Part shown: positions 33,606 to 41,468 of the stretch, piece by piece
Layout of the letters: every line of letters starts with the position of its first letter
Position numbering within the stretch: position 1 is the stretch's first letter
Assembly (NCBI RefSeq): GCF_000156655.1
Contig: NZ_DS996841.1
Location: 193,141 to 246,787 of the forward strand
DNA from: Holdemanella biformis DSM 3989
GTDB lineage: Bacteria > Bacillota_I > Bacilli_A > Erysipelotrichales > Erysipelotrichaceae
DNA: 53,647 bases
Direction: 5' to 3'
Translations under genes and position numbers: made by a program
The notes under the pieces: model-generated
What the model was told of the DNA's origin: nothing
Seen by the model: the letters and a program-made list of their open reading frames with translations, nothing else
The model's database searches: none

Positions 33606-34843
33606 ACATGAACATATGCAATCAATGCATTACCACAAGAAACCGACTCTATTACTGTTTGATTGCCTAGCCATCCACCATGAACAGCTTGTCCGTTTCC
33701 AAGATAAATCGCAACGTGACCTGAATAAACAATAATATCACCTGCAACTGGACTTGATGTAATGCGTCCTAAACTTAAATATTGTTCAGGAGAACCATGG
33801 AAATTAATTCCTACGGCTTTCAAAGCATTTGTGACTAACATTGTACAATCTTGACTTGCTCCTACTTGTGCTCTAGCTGCAGCCGCAATAGCTGAAGAGT
33901 TTACACTTGGAGTTGATGGTGCATAGTTATTGTTGTAACTATTGTTTGTAGAACCACCTGTTGTATTCTGTGAAGGAGCTTGTGTAGTATTTGTACTTGT
34001 GTTTGTACTCGTGCTTGTGTTTGTAGTAGTACTTTGAGCCGGTGTACTTGTAGTGTCTTGAGTTGAAGAATCCTGAGAAGGAGTTATTTCAGTCGCAACA
34101 CCATTTTCATCGATCTTATATCCATCTTTTTCGGTATTCTTAATTAAATTACCATTTTCATCGAATGCGTATTTAGTTCCATCAATATCTAAGAATTTAT
34201 TCTTAGTGACTTCACCATTTTCTGCATAATAATAATCCTGACCGTTGATTACTTGCCAACCAGTACGGAAGATTCCATCTTCACCAGTGAAATATGTTTT
34301 TCCGTCTACATCAAATTGACCTGTAGCCATCTTTCCATCTTCACCAAAATAATAGTCCTGGCCATCGATTTTTTGCCAACCCGTTACGCAATTTCCTTTT
34401 TCGTCAAAATAATATTTTGCGCCATTGTCTTCAACCCAGTTTGTTGAAGTCTTGTTTCCTTTTTCATCGTAGAATGATTTACCATCTTCACTCCATCCAT
34501 GAAGAAGAATACCTTCCTTTTGGAAATTATATTCACTGCCGTGAATTGTAACCGTGCCTGTTGCTGCAGTTCCATCTGCTTGGAAATAATACGTTTCATC
34601 CGAAACATTTTGCCAACCAAACTGCATTTCACCCTTACTATTGAAATAGTAAAGTTCAGTATCGATTTTTGTTAAACCAGTAGCTGTTTGACGATTTGAT
34701 TCTAAAATATAATAACGATCTGCGCCTTCACCATGCCATCCTGGTTGAACTTCTTTGGCATACATTGTCGAAACAATTGGACCAGAAGTCAATAGACATA
34801 GGCTTACGGCTAAAATTTTACTATGTTTTTCGATAAAATTCAT
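33599..34843 (-). CDS. Secreted NlpC/P60-type peptidase with choline-binding-like repeats
   Basis: A 414-residue exported protein. Residues 1-28 form a signal peptide (ending VSTMYAKE). Residues about 33-230 hold eight or more degenerate wall-binding repeats of the GW..(i)...YYF.edG type (for example GWQKIDGQDYYFGEDGKMATG). A Ser/Thr/Asn linker (TNTSTSTNTSTNT) leads to an NlpC/P60-like domain with Cys in ASQDCTMLVTNAL and His in VYSGHVAIYLGNGQAVHGG. Expected to cleave peptidoglycan stem peptides at the cell surface. A paralogue sharing the start MNF.E......PGWHG lies at 47777-48826. AGAGGTGA precedes the ATG pair 34846/34843. Confidence 0.9.
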   Translation of the reverse strand: MNFIEKHSKILAVSLCLLTSGPIVSTMYAKEVQPGWHGEGADRYYILESNRQTATGLTKIDTELYYFNSKGEMQFGWQNVSDETYYFQADGTAATGTVTIHGSEYNFQKEGILLHGWSEDGKSFYDEKGNKTSTNWVEDNGAKYYFDEKGNCVTGWQKIDGQDYYFGEDGKMATGQFDVDGKTYFTGEDGIFRTGWQVINGQDYYYAENGEVTKNKFLDIDGTKYAFDENGNLIKNTEKDGYKIDENGVATEITPSQDSSTQDTTSTPAQSTTTNTSTSTNTSTNTTQAPSQNTTGGSTNNSYNNNYAPSTPSVNSSAIAAAARAQVGASQDCTMLVTNALKAVGINFHGSPEQYLSLGRITSSPVAGDIIVYSGHVAIYLGNGQAVHGGWLGNQTVIESVSCGNALIAYVHVG

Positions 34844-35015
34844 CATATCACCTCTTCGTTACAACAACTGAAGTTTAACAAGGATTCTTTTTTGTTGCAA
34901 ATTTTCGCTTAAAAATCATTTGCACTTTTTAGTAATTTATTTCTTAATTTTCCCTTAATAAGCTTTATATAAAGCATTTGAATCTAAATTGTGGTAAATT
35001 GTGTGATTTTATAAA

Positions 35016-35031
35016 AAATTGTACACAATTT
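35016..35031 (-). terminator. Weak AT-rich terminator after the membrane protein gene
   Basis: AAATTGT/ACAATTT around GT, followed on the minus strand by TTTTATAAAA. Very AT-rich, so only a tentative terminator for the gene ending at 35051. Confidence 0.35.
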
Positions 35032-35050
35032 AGTAAATGCATAATATTGT

Positions 35051-35584
35051 CTACAATTCATGAACAAAATCATCATAATCCGCAATCATTTTTGAAAGCG
35101 TATACAGTAAAACTATAGAAACAATCAGCATACTTATAAAAAGCCCTAAAGAAAGCCATTTTAAACAAGAAATTACCAAATATACACTTTTTGAATTTAA
35201 TGCTTTAACAACCCAAAACAAGCCCCAAACGTATTTAATTCCATTAAAAATAACGACAATTCGAAACTTTTTTATCAATAATATGACTCCTGCAATAGCC
35301 AAAATGTCTATTAGTTTTATACAACTAATGAGTTTTAATACATTCAAAGTTGGATTTGAAATCACATAATATAGGATACGAATGAAAACACTCGATTGAT
35401 ACATACCTAGTGTTGACTGAATATGAAATAAACTCTCATAATTCGTCACAAAGAATAATTTACCAAACAGAATGAGCTGCCATACATTCTGCCACAACCA
35501 ATATAGACAAAGAAAGAAAATAAAAAGAAAGATTCGCTTTTCAAACGAATCTATGCATTGATCAATCAACCTTAAGATTTTCAA
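35051..35584 (-). CDS. Integral membrane protein of unknown function
   Basis: About 177 residues with four or five hydrophobic segments (IFLFIFFLCLYWLWQNVWQL, LIDILAIAGVILLI, IVVIFNGIKYVWGLFWVV, WLSLGLFISMLIVSIVLLY). I recognise no family. Start choice: TTG 35584 has AAGGGAGAGG six bases upstream; ATG 35611 is possible with a weaker AGGA. Either start overlaps the end of trmL, so the gene is translationally coupled to it. Ends with a charged DYDDFVHEL. Confidence 0.65.
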   Translation of the reverse strand: MKILRLIDQCIDSFEKRIFLFIFFLCLYWLWQNVWQLILFGKLFFVTNYESLFHIQSTLGMYQSSVFIRILYYVISNPTLNVLKLISCIKLIDILAIAGVILLIKKFRIVVIFNGIKYVWGLFWVVKALNSKSVYLVISCLKWLSLGLFISMLIVSIVLLYTLSKMIADYDDFVHEL

Positions 35585-36083
35585 GCCAATCCTCTCCCTT
35601 AAGCTCTTCATGCGTACTAAGTCCTGGATAATCAAGTTGACGCAACACTTCATATACAATAATGGCAGCACAATTGGACAAATTCAAGCTTCTTGCGTTT
35701 GCGACCATAGGAAGACGCATACAAGTATCTAAGTGTCCTTTGAGGATTTTTTTGTCTACACCCGTACTTTCTTTTCCAAGCACTAAATAAACATCGCCCT
35801 CTTCTTTTGCGAAGTCAAATTCACTTGGTGCCTTTTTTCCATAGCGAGTCATAAAATAATAATGTTCACATGGATTTTCAGCCACAAACGCATCCCAATT
35901 CTTGTGAATATGAATATCGGCATCTTTGATATAATCCATTCCCGAACGACGCAAATGTTTTTCATCTAACGAAAAGCCCAATGGTTCAATCAAATGCAAA
36001 CGAGAACCTGTAGCCATACAAGTTCGAATAATATTTCCTGTATTTTGTGGAATTTCCGGTTCATACAATACTACATGCAACAT
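35562..36083 (-). CDS. trmL: tRNA (cytidine/uridine-34 2'-O)-methyltransferase TrmL
   Basis: A 173-residue SPOUT methyltransferase. MLHVVLYEPEIPQNTGNIIRTCMA is the family N-terminus; the knotted SAM site comprises VYLVLGKESTGVDKKIL and MRLPMVANARSLNLSNCAAII. It methylates the wobble ribose of tRNA-Leu isoacceptors in characterised members. Two bases separate its start from the rdgB stop, so the order rdgB-trmL-membrane protein is one operon. Confidence 0.94.
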   Translation of the reverse strand: MLHVVLYEPEIPQNTGNIIRTCMATGSRLHLIEPLGFSLDEKHLRRSGMDYIKDADIHIHKNWDAFVAENPCEHYYFMTRYGKKAPSEFDFAKEEGDVYLVLGKESTGVDKKILKGHLDTCMRLPMVANARSLNLSNCAAIIVYEVLRQLDYPGLSTHEELKGEDWLENLKVD

Positions 36084-36085
36084 AC

Positions 36086-36661
36086 TTATTTACTCCAATC
36101 TTTCAAAAACTTCTCAAGCGCAATACCACGATGTGAAACACTATTTTTCTTTTCTTCACTCACATTGGCAAGCGTTGTCTTAAATGCAGGATAATAGAAA
36201 ATAGGATCATAACCAAATCCATTTTCACCTTCCAATTTATCGTGAATCAAACCTTCACATTCACCACGATATACATGTTCTTTTCCATCTTCATCAATAT
36301 AGGCAATTACACACACATAACGAGCTGTACGCACCTTACCTTGTACTTGATCTATAATATATTGATTCTTAATATCATAGCTTGTATCTTCACCTAAAAA
36401 ACGAGCGGAATAAACACCCGGCTTTTTGTCCATCGCATCCACTTCCAAACCTGAATCATCACTAATGACAGGTTCATGTAGTTCATTAAATAATGTACGA
36501 GCTTTGATCAATGCATTTTCTTCAAAAGTTGTTCCATCTTCAATAATATGGATTGTATGATCTAAATCTTTTAAACATTTCACATCACAATCCTTCAACA
36601 TCGTCTGAAACTCTTCCACTTTATGAGCATTGCTCGTTGCTATCCAAATTGTTTTCTTCAT
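36086..36661 (-). CDS. rdgB: XTP/dITP pyrophosphatase (RdgB/HAM1)
   Basis: A 191-residue house-cleaning NTP pyrophosphatase that removes non-canonical purine nucleotides. Diagnostic motifs are IWIATSNAHKVEEF, VISDDSGLEVDAM (catalytic Asp), GFGYDPIFYYP and SHRGIALEKF. First gene of the rdgB-trmL operon and divergent from the MFS exporter. No strong ribosome binding site is seen before ATG 36661 (GGTGATAA). Confidence 0.95.
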   Translation of the reverse strand: MKKTIWIATSNAHKVEEFQTMLKDCDVKCLKDLDHTIHIIEDGTTFEENALIKARTLFNELHEPVISDDSGLEVDAMDKKPGVYSARFLGEDTSYDIKNQYIIDQVQGKVRTARYVCVIAYIDEDGKEHVYRGECEGLIHDKLEGENGFGYDPIFYYPAFKTTLANVSEEKKNSVSHRGIALEKFLKDWSK

Positions 36662-36715
36662 AAATTATCACCGATATATATTATAGAAAGAAAAAATAGG
36701 GTTTTCAATAAAACT

Positions 36716-36727
36716 TATGGTAAAATA
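36716..36727 (+). promoter_or_regulatory. Extended -10 element of the MFS gene
   Basis: TATGGTAAAATA (TGn plus TAAAAT), 29 bases before the TTG start with GAAAGGA between. The same 12-base word occurs at 40393-40404, and one-mismatch TATGATAAAATA at 37898-37909. Confidence 0.55.
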
Positions 36728-36755
36728 AAAATCGTTTTTGAAAGGATGATTTATT

Positions 36756-37895
36756 TTGCATAAGAAACAATGGATGCCACTTTTAGGAATGACAATTGCC
36801 GCATTTATTTTTAACACTTCTGAATTTATGCCCATTGGCCTACTTACAGATATTGCCCAATCTTTTTCCATCACCCAAACACAAGCCGGTGCAATGATTA
36901 CTATCTATTCTTGGGCTGTGATGCTACTTTCTTTACCATTAATGATTTTAGCTTCTAAATACAACTTAAAGAAAGTCTTACTTACTACACTCTTCTTATT
37001 TGGACTAGGGCAAGCCATTAGTGCTATTTCTATGAATTTCGCTATATTAATACTAGGAAGACTTGTCGTAGCATGTGCTCACGCCGTATTCTGGTCTATC
37101 GCAAGCGTCATAGCTGTAAGACTTGTCAATGAAGATAAACGTGAATTTGCGATGAGCATGATTGTTACGGGTACAAGCGTTGCCATGATTGCCGGTTTAC
37201 CACTTGGAAGAATGATTGGTTTATGGATGGGATGGAGAATCACATTTTTGATTGTAGGGATCATCAGTATCCTTCTACTACTTTTTCAAACACACTACTT
37301 ACCTAGTCTTGAAACAACTTCTGCCTTTACTTTATATCAATTACCTACACTATTAAGAAATAAACAGCTAATTACCATTTACGGTATTTCCTTATTATTT
37401 GCGAGTGCCTACTATACGGCCTATAGCTATATCGAACCCTTCTTATCACAAGTCGCAATTTTATCCAATACAACAATTACACTTGTACTCTCTTTATTTG
37501 GTGTTGCCGGAATCGGTGGAAGTATCTTATTCTCTAATTTCTACAACAAGAACAGAAAGAGATTCATCTTAGTTTCACTATTCTCTCTTACACTTGTTTT
37601 ATTCTTATTAAAACCAAGTGCAGTATCCATCATCACACTCTTGTTGATGTGTATTGTATGGGGAACTAGCTCTACTGCATTTAATGTGGCTTGCCAATCA
37701 GAAACAATGTTGGCAACTGATGAAAATACAAGTTCTGTTGCAATGTCGATTTTCTCAGGCATCTTTAATCTAGGTATTGGATTAGGGTCTTTTATCGGAG
37801 GACAAACCATTAATTGGATTAACATTCAATCCATCGGATATGTTGCAGGTATAATCAGTATACTTGGTATAATCTTTTATATAAGCCGACGCTAA
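36756..37895 (+). CDS. MFS exporter of the SotB/AraJ (sugar efflux) group
   Basis: A 379-residue twelve-helix major facilitator. The N-terminus WMPLLGMTIAAFIFNTSEFMPIGLL and motif ISMNFAILILGRLVVACAHAVFW match the DHA1 SotB/YdeA/AraJ group that exports arabinose, IPTG-like sugars or drugs. It starts with TTG at 36756 behind GAAAGGATGA; no nearer ATG is available. Substrate not predictable. Single gene followed 32 bases later by tgt, which has its own -10. Confidence 0.88.
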   Translation: MHKKQWMPLLGMTIAAFIFNTSEFMPIGLLTDIAQSFSITQTQAGAMITIYSWAVMLLSLPLMILASKYNLKKVLLTTLFLFGLGQAISAISMNFAILILGRLVVACAHAVFWSIASVIAVRLVNEDKREFAMSMIVTGTSVAMIAGLPLGRMIGLWMGWRITFLIVGIISILLLLFQTHYLPSLETTSAFTLYQLPTLLRNKQLITIYGISLLFASAYYTAYSYIEPFLSQVAILSNTTITLVLSLFGVAGIGGSILFSNFYNKNRKRFILVSLFSLTLVLFLLKPSAVSIITLLLMCIVWGTSSTAFNVACQSETMLATDENTSSVAMSIFSGIFNLGIGLGSFIGGQTINWINIQSIGYVAGIISILGIIFYISRR

Positions 37896-37897
37896 TA

Positions 37898-37909
37898 TAT
37901 GATAAAATA
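37898..37909 (+). promoter_or_regulatory. Extended -10 element of tgt
   Basis: TATGATAAAATA, 18 bases before ATG 37928, with GGAGG in between. Very short leader. Confidence 0.55.
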
Positions 37910-37927
37910 AATGAGTTGGAGGCATTT

Positions 37928-39139
37928 ATGGAATATAAAAATGACAATAAATTTTATTTTGAAATTGAAAAAAGAATTCCTGGCCATTTAGGAAGAGCCG
38001 GAATTATACATACACCTCATGGTGACATTAAAACGCCAGCATTTATGTGCGTAGGAACACATGGTGAAGTTCGTTTTGTTTCTATGGAAGAATTAAAGAG
38101 TATTCATGCTCAAGCCATGTTAAGTAATGGATATCATTTACGAAACATTTCCCCAGAAATTGCCGCTAATGGAGGCTTATCTGCATGGTCAAAATGGGAT
38201 GGTCCAACCTTAACGGATTCTGGTGGATTTCAAGTCATGTCTTTAGGTTCAGGTTGTGGAAAAGTTGTCAGCATGAAACGTGAAGACAACATGAAAAATA
38301 CGGAAGAAGAAAAACGTTTAGCCCACGTTACAGAAGATGGAGTACACTTTCATGATCCATTTACAGGTCAAGAAGATTTTATTGGTCCTGAAGAAAGTAT
38401 GCAGATTCAATGTCGTATTGGAGCCGATATCCATATGGCTTATGATGAATTAACTTCTTTAGCGGATACTTATGAATATAATGTTGAATCTTTGGCAAGA
38501 ACTGAGCGTTGGGCAAAAAGAAGTCTTGATGAACATAAGAAACATTGTGATGATTTAGGATATCACCAATCTCTATATGGCGTAATTCAAGGTGGGCGTT
38601 GGGAAGATCTTAGAAGATCTACTTGTAAAAAGTATGCACAAATGGATTTTGATGGTTATGGATTAGGTGGAGCTTTCTTAAAAGAAACATTAGGCGATAT
38701 TTTAACTTGGTGTAACGAAGAACTACCAGAAAACAAGCCAAGACATTTATTAGGTTTATCTCATCCAGATGATATCTTGATTGGAACTGAAAACGGTGCA
38801 GATACATTTGATTGTGTAGCCCCTACAAGAGAAGCAAGACATGGAAGATTGTATACAATGCATGGTCCTATCAATCTATCTAAATATAGAGATAGCGATG
38901 AAATCATTGATGAAGGATGTGATTGTCCAACATGTCAAAGTAAAATCACATTAGGCGAATTAAGAAGACTTTGGAAATCACAAGACCGCACAGAATCAGC
39001 CAAATATTTTGAACTAGCTTCGATACATAATCTTCGTTTCATCATTCGTCTTACAGAACAGGCTAGACAAGCTATTTTAGATGGTACATTTAAAGAATTC
39101 AAAGAATCTTTCTTAAATTCATACTACGGGAACAAATAA
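37928..39139 (+). CDS. tgt: tRNA-guanine transglycosylase (Tgt), divergent substrate pocket
   Basis: A 403-residue Tgt that exchanges G34 in GUN-anticodon tRNAs for a deazaguanine. Conserved are SNGYHLRN, LTDSGGFQVMSL (catalytic Asp), YGVIQGGRWEDLRR, FDCVAPTREARHGRLYT (nucleophile Asp) and the zinc site CDCPTC...HNLRF. Two pocket regions differ from the preQ1-using Escherichia coli enzyme: FDECTPYP reads YDELTSLA and GGLAVGE reads GGAFLKE. About 30 extra residues follow the SGGFQ region (KREDNMKNTEEEKR). GGAGG precedes ATG 37928 (a TTG at 37916 is less likely). It may use queuine or another base. Confidence 0.93.
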   Translation: MEYKNDNKFYFEIEKRIPGHLGRAGIIHTPHGDIKTPAFMCVGTHGEVRFVSMEELKSIHAQAMLSNGYHLRNISPEIAANGGLSAWSKWDGPTLTDSGGFQVMSLGSGCGKVVSMKREDNMKNTEEEKRLAHVTEDGVHFHDPFTGQEDFIGPEESMQIQCRIGADIHMAYDELTSLADTYEYNVESLARTERWAKRSLDEHKKHCDDLGYHQSLYGVIQGGRWEDLRRSTCKKYAQMDFDGYGLGGAFLKETLGDILTWCNEELPENKPRHLLGLSHPDDILIGTENGADTFDCVAPTREARHGRLYTMHGPINLSKYRDSDEIIDEGCDCPTCQSKITLGELRRLWKSQDRTESAKYFELASIHNLRFIIRLTEQARQAILDGTFKEFKESFLNSYYGNK

Positions 39140-39153
39140 TTGTTCCTTTTTTT
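39129..39153 (+). terminator. Terminator of tgt, overlapping its stop codon
   Basis: GGAACAA / TTGTTCC, 7 bp with loop ATAA, then TTTTTTT. The TAA (39137-39139) is in the loop. Confidence 0.85.
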
Positions 39154-39156
39154 GTG

Positions 39157-39181
39157 AAAAAAAGAGAAATCGAACGATTTC
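39157..39181 (-). terminator. Terminator of the MetE-like gene
   Basis: On the minus strand GAAATC-GTTC-GATTTC followed by TCTTTTTTT; it starts 3 bases beyond the stop at 39184. Confidence 0.8.
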
Positions 39182-39183
39182 CC

Positions 39184-40284
39184 TTAAATGAAGTCTTGGC
39201 AAGATACCAATAAATCAATTTTCTTCCATTGTGTTTCTTCATCAATGCAGTTACCTTCTTCTACAGAGGCAAATCCACATTGTGGAGAAAGTGCAATATT
39301 CTCACCAACTACAGCTTTAGCTTGTTCATAACGCTCTTTAATCGCGTCATGCTCTTCTAATTCTTTACGCTTAGTCGAAATCAAGCCAGCTACAAATGTG
39401 CGGTCAGTGCCTTTTAAAACAGCCCAAGGATCAAAGGTTCCACTACGAGCATCATCATATTCTACAAAATAGCCATCGTATGGAATACTTGCGACCGATT
39501 TGGCAATCGTATCATAGAATCCATGGAATAATGGATTTCCTTTGAAGTTTCCTTTACAGAAATGTGTTGCGATCTGCATATCTTCTGGACGATTTTCTAA
39601 AGCCTTTGTACTTACACGCACAAACCAATCTAGTACTTGTGCTTTTGTATAACCCAAACCTTCTACCTTTGATACAAACGTATCGTCAATCATATATGTC
39701 CATGAAGTATCATCAATTTGAATATAGCGACAACCATGATTATAGAAATCACGAATGGCTGCTTGATATGCCAATCCAATATCTTCAATCACCGCTTCAA
39801 TATCCGTACCATAATATGGTGTATCTTTAATGCCTAGTTGTAAGAAATGATCAATCAAAATCATATTTGGTCCAGAAATACATTTCTTGGCTTCTACACC
39901 ATATTTACTTGCTTCCTTCTTTAAGAAATCCCATGCGTACATTTCTTTATGTGCCTTATTTGGATCATAGAAGATCTTTCCTTCAATCATACCCAATTCA
40001 ATATGATTGTTTCTTCCATTAATAAACTTATCTAAGTGTTTTGTGGTAAAACCATCAAATTCTTTTAGCCAATCCAAATGCCACCAGCGACGACGAAACT
40101 CTCCATCCGTCACAAACTTTAATCCGTGTTGTACTTCTTTGGCAACCAATTTTGCGATTTGTTCATCCTCAATATCACGTAATTGTTCATATGTGATTTC
40201 ATTATTATTAAATTTAGCACGAGCCTCTTTAATTTCTTGTGGTCTTAAAAAAGATCCTACAATATCATATTTAATATTCAACAT
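39184..40284 (-). CDS. MetE C-terminal-like (cobalamin-independent methionine synthase family) protein
   Basis: A 366-residue single-domain relative of the catalytic half of MetE (YxjG/YxjH type). Features: IVGSFLRPQEIKEA, the FVTDGEFRRRWWHLDW motif, YIQIDDTSWTYM, and the zinc ligands in THFCKGN and the late cysteine in SPQCGFAS. Classical MetE has about 750 residues; these short forms transfer methyl groups to homocysteine or act in methylthio salvage. A TGATAAAAT -10 lies at 40309-40317 and GGAGG precedes ATG 40284. Confidence 0.9.
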   Translation of the reverse strand: MLNIKYDIVGSFLRPQEIKEARAKFNNNEITYEQLRDIEDEQIAKLVAKEVQHGLKFVTDGEFRRRWWHLDWLKEFDGFTTKHLDKFINGRNNHIELGMIEGKIFYDPNKAHKEMYAWDFLKKEASKYGVEAKKCISGPNMILIDHFLQLGIKDTPYYGTDIEAVIEDIGLAYQAAIRDFYNHGCRYIQIDDTSWTYMIDDTFVSKVEGLGYTKAQVLDWFVRVSTKALENRPEDMQIATHFCKGNFKGNPLFHGFYDTIAKSVASIPYDGYFVEYDDARSGTFDPWAVLKGTDRTFVAGLISTKRKELEEHDAIKERYEQAKAVVGENIALSPQCGFASVEEGNCIDEETQWKKIDLLVSCQDFI

Positions 40285-40308
40285 TAGTCAATTTCCTCCA
40301 ATGACATT

Positions 40309-40317
40309 ATTTTATCA
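40309..40317 (-). promoter_or_regulatory. Extended -10 element of the MetE-like gene
   Basis: TGATAAAAT on the minus strand, 24 bases before ATG 40284 with GGAGG in between. Confidence 0.5.
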
Positions 40318-40392
40318 TTTCTTATTGATTATTTATAATATTTAAAAATATGCACTTGTTATAGTTTTTATCTATAATCAAAAAGAAAAGAA

Positions 40393-40404
40393 TATGGTAA
40401 AATA
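40393..40404 (+). promoter_or_regulatory. Extended -10 element directly before the P-loop kinase start
   Basis: TATGGTAAAATA, identical to the element at 36716-36727, ends 6 bases before ATG 40411. The transcription start would fall at or within a base of the ATG, so this may be a leaderless mRNA. Confidence 0.5.
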
Positions 40405-40410
40405 ATTTCT

Positions 40411-41445
40411 ATGAACACAAAAGAATATATACTTAATCAATTTAAATTATATCCACAACTTGAATTACAAGACCTTATGAAGTTTTTGTACCAAAGTAGT
40501 TTTGGATGTGAACACCTTGTTTCTGATTTTTCTACCGTCAAATCAAGTATTGAACAAGAACTACAAAATCATCAAGATTCTTCAAATTCAATTGAAGAAT
40601 TAGATGGTGACTATATTCGTCTACATTTGAATTATGGCTTAAATGTAAACACACTAAGTACCTTATTTATACGATCATGCCAACAAGAAAAAAATGGGAT
40701 CAAACAACTTGAAGATAAGATTCAAACTCTTTTAGATCTTATCTTCGACAATACTCTTCCCTTTTCATTCGAAAAATCTAAGGATTTACTTTTAAAATGG
40801 AAAAAAGAGGGGTATCCTGCAATTCATCATTCAGATACGTTCAATCAATTGTATCATCCTGCATATCGTTTGATTCACAAAAAATATATTCCATTTTTAG
40901 AACTATTCAAATATATAGACAACAATCACCCTTCTATGATTTCAATTGATGGTCGTTGTGCTTCGGGTAAGACAACACTTGCAGACTTACTTAAACAAAT
41001 ATATGACTGTAACGTATTTAAAATGGATGATTTCTTTCTACAACCTTTTCAAAGGACAAAAGAAAGGCTTGAAAGTCCTGGAGAAAATGTGGATCATGAA
41101 CGTTTTGAACAAGAGATATTGATTCCATTATCAAAACATGAAGATGTGAAGTTGTGTAAATTTAATTGCTCAACTATGTCTATAGAACATGCTATCTTGA
41201 TTCCATATAAACCATTCAATATTATAGAAGGCTCTTATTCTATGCATTCTCGTCTTCAAAAATATTATGATTTTTCCGTTTTCTTAACAGTCAATAAAGA
41301 TGAACAAATAGAAAGACTAAGAAAAAGAAATCCAAAGATGTTGAATAATTTCATTCAACAATGGATTCCTTTAGAAGAAGCCTATTTTAATACTTTTTCA
41401 ATCCAAGACAAATGTGACATTCAAATTAATACATCAAAGGCCTGA
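40411..41445 (+). CDS. Uridine kinase-like P-loop protein with an unknown N-terminal domain
   Basis: A 344-residue protein. Residues 170-344 are a nucleoside/uridine-kinase-like P-loop domain: ISIDGRCASGKTTLADLL (Walker A), FKMDDFFLQPFQRTKERL (the MDDFF acidic motif), NIIEGSYSMH and FLTVNKDEQIERLRKRNPKM. Residues 1-165 form a separate helical domain (YPQLELQDLMKFLYQSSFGCEHLV...IRLHLNYGLN) that I cannot assign. The substrate is probably a small hydroxyl-bearing metabolite. No ribosome binding site precedes ATG 40411; an extended -10 stands directly before it. Confidence 0.8.
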   Translation: MNTKEYILNQFKLYPQLELQDLMKFLYQSSFGCEHLVSDFSTVKSSIEQELQNHQDSSNSIEELDGDYIRLHLNYGLNVNTLSTLFIRSCQQEKNGIKQLEDKIQTLLDLIFDNTLPFSFEKSKDLLLKWKKEGYPAIHHSDTFNQLYHPAYRLIHKKYIPFLELFKYIDNNHPSMISIDGRCASGKTTLADLLKQIYDCNVFKMDDFFLQPFQRTKERLESPGENVDHERFEQEILIPLSKHEDVKLCKFNCSTMSIEHAILIPYKPFNIIEGSYSMHSRLQKYYDFSVFLTVNKDEQIERLRKRNPKMLNNFIQQWIPLEEAYFNTFSIQDKCDIQINTSKA

Positions 41446-41463
41446 TTTCTCAGGCCCTTTTTT
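41439..41463 (+). terminator. Terminator of the P-loop kinase gene, overlapping its stop codon
   Basis: GGCCTGA / TCAGGCC, 7 bp with a TTTC loop, then CTTTTTT. The TGA (41443-41445) is the end of the left arm. Confidence 0.85.
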
Positions 41464-41468
41464 AATTT

